DNA of 32,493 nt from JASEGV01 sp947085405 (GTDB lineage Bacteria > Bacteroidota > Ignavibacteria > UBA10030 > BY39): NCBI GenBank assembly GCA_947085405.1, contig CAMTWO010000012.1, positions 1 to 32,493 on the forward strand, in the 5' to 3' direction. Shown here in pieces: positions 31,968 through 32,493 of this stretch. Position numbers and translations under genes: made by a program. The stretch's first letter is position 1; each line of letters opens with the position of its first letter. Under the pieces are notes generated by a model, which saw only the letters and a program-made list of their open reading frames with translations, ran no database searches and was not told the DNA's origin.

Positions 31968-32493
31968 TCATTTCATCAAAATCGCTTTCTTTGTCGCAAA
32001 ATAATTACCGGCATTCATTCGAATGAAATATACACCGCTCGATAAATCTCCTGAACCCCATTCCACTTCATGAGTGCCTGGCTCTTTCTTTTCGTTCACC
32101 AACGCTGCTACTTCTCTTCCAAAAATATCATAGACCTTCAGACTGACATACTGATTACTGGGTATTGAGTACCATATTACCGTTTTGGGATTGAATGGAT
32201 TGGGATAGTTTTGGCTCAGAGCGAATTGATTTGGGATTTGGGTTTTGGGATCGTAGATCGACTCGTCGAGATTTGAGATTTCACCCTCTGGCGGTGGAGG
32301 CGGCAATTCATCGCTGGCAACAATGTTTACCCGACTTGCCTGCGGGGCGTAGACCGACTGAACGTTACTCGAAGTTGACAAAACAAGTACTGCATCCTCG
32401 CTCACCTTAACCCAATACCCTCGCCCCCGAAATAGTGAATCGACGATGACATAGCGGTTTCCGTTGTAGCCGTAGAAATTGGATACGAACACA
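31968..32493 (-). CDS. C-terminal fragment of a T9SS-exported protein (cut by window edge)
   Basis: At least 174 residues; the frame is open to the window edge and the GTG near 32492 is probably internal, so the start is off the window. The fragment begins with a short domain 'NGNRYVIVDSLFRGRGYWVKVSEDA' common upstream of sorting signals in this group, has a linker with PPPPP, and ends in a complete T9SS type A sorting domain ('LSQNYPNPFNPKTVIWYSIP' to 'GVYFIRMNAGNYFATKKAILMK', quoted in part). The catalytic or binding portion of the protein is outside the window. Confidence 0.85.
   Translation of the reverse strand, partial: VFVSNFYGYNGNRYVIVDSLFRGRGYWVKVSEDAVLVLSTSSNVQSVYAPQASRVNIVASDELPPPPPEGEISNLDESIYDPKTQIPNQFALSQNYPNPFNPKTVIWYSIPSNQYVSLKVYDIFGREVAALVNEKKEPGTHEVEWGSGDLSSGVYFIRMNAGNYFATKKAILMK

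Noticed and set aside
1..32493. tRNA or rRNA genes
   Set aside because: No T-loop-like GGTTCRANTCC with a matching acceptor stem was seen outside coding regions, though a covariance scan was not possible.

Overview
The window looks like chromosomal DNA from an FCB-group bacterium, most likely a member of Ignavibacteria or a close Bacteroidota/Chlorobiota relative. Two secreted proteins end in the type IX secretion (T9SS) sorting domain, with the 'PNPFNP' entry motif and the closing 'GVYxxxxxAGxxxxxKKxILxx' that are very common in that group. Base composition is AT-rich, Shine-Dalgarno signals are uneven, and intergenic DNA is packed with short hairpin repeats. From about 1.66 kb to the right edge every gene is on the minus strand; only the left 1.5 kb reads on the plus strand.

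Left end (1-1500, plus): an unrecognised, possibly frame-broken ORF, an integron-attC-like imperfect palindrome, and an NAD(P)-binding epimerase-like gene. This looks like an acquired segment. Then (1665-5086) an NtrC-type sigma-54 activator and its membrane PAS histidine kinase; (5136-6005) a small protein made entirely of six Myb/SANT-like repeats; (6059-7747) an M2/ACE-type metallopeptidase; (7865-10459) a MacA/MacB-like adaptor and permease without their ATPase; (10565-12859) an M29-like aminopeptidase and an MFS carrier resembling the MFSD1 type.

The accessory core is 12950-22003: a type I restriction-modification locus read as hsdR, AlbA_2 ATPase 1, hsdS, AlbA_2 ATPase 2, hsdM, and a 55-residue four-cysteine zinc ribbon translationally coupled to hsdM. 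The second AlbA_2 protein carries ten tandem tetrapeptides encoded by ten 12-bp units. A composite two-hairpin repeat, with an exactly conserved 21-nt spacer, occurs once inside this locus (between ATPase 1 and hsdS) and once just upstream of hsdR in the opposite orientation.

Right part (22537-28030): a sugar-phosphate nucleotidyltransferase, metK and ahcY form a tight operon ending in a clear intrinsic terminator. Upstream is a secreted TPR/thioredoxin-like protein. The right end has a 1017-residue T9SS cargo with WD/BNR-like repeats and two fibronectin-III domains sharing 80 identical bases, a 546-bp repeat-rich gap, and the C-terminus of a second T9SS cargo cut by the window edge.

I see no tRNA, rRNA, CRISPR array, transposase or integrase gene. 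The strongest candidates for something poorly described are the six-part restriction locus with its coupled zinc ribbon and tetrapeptide array, the composite hairpin repeat family, and the hexa-Myb protein.
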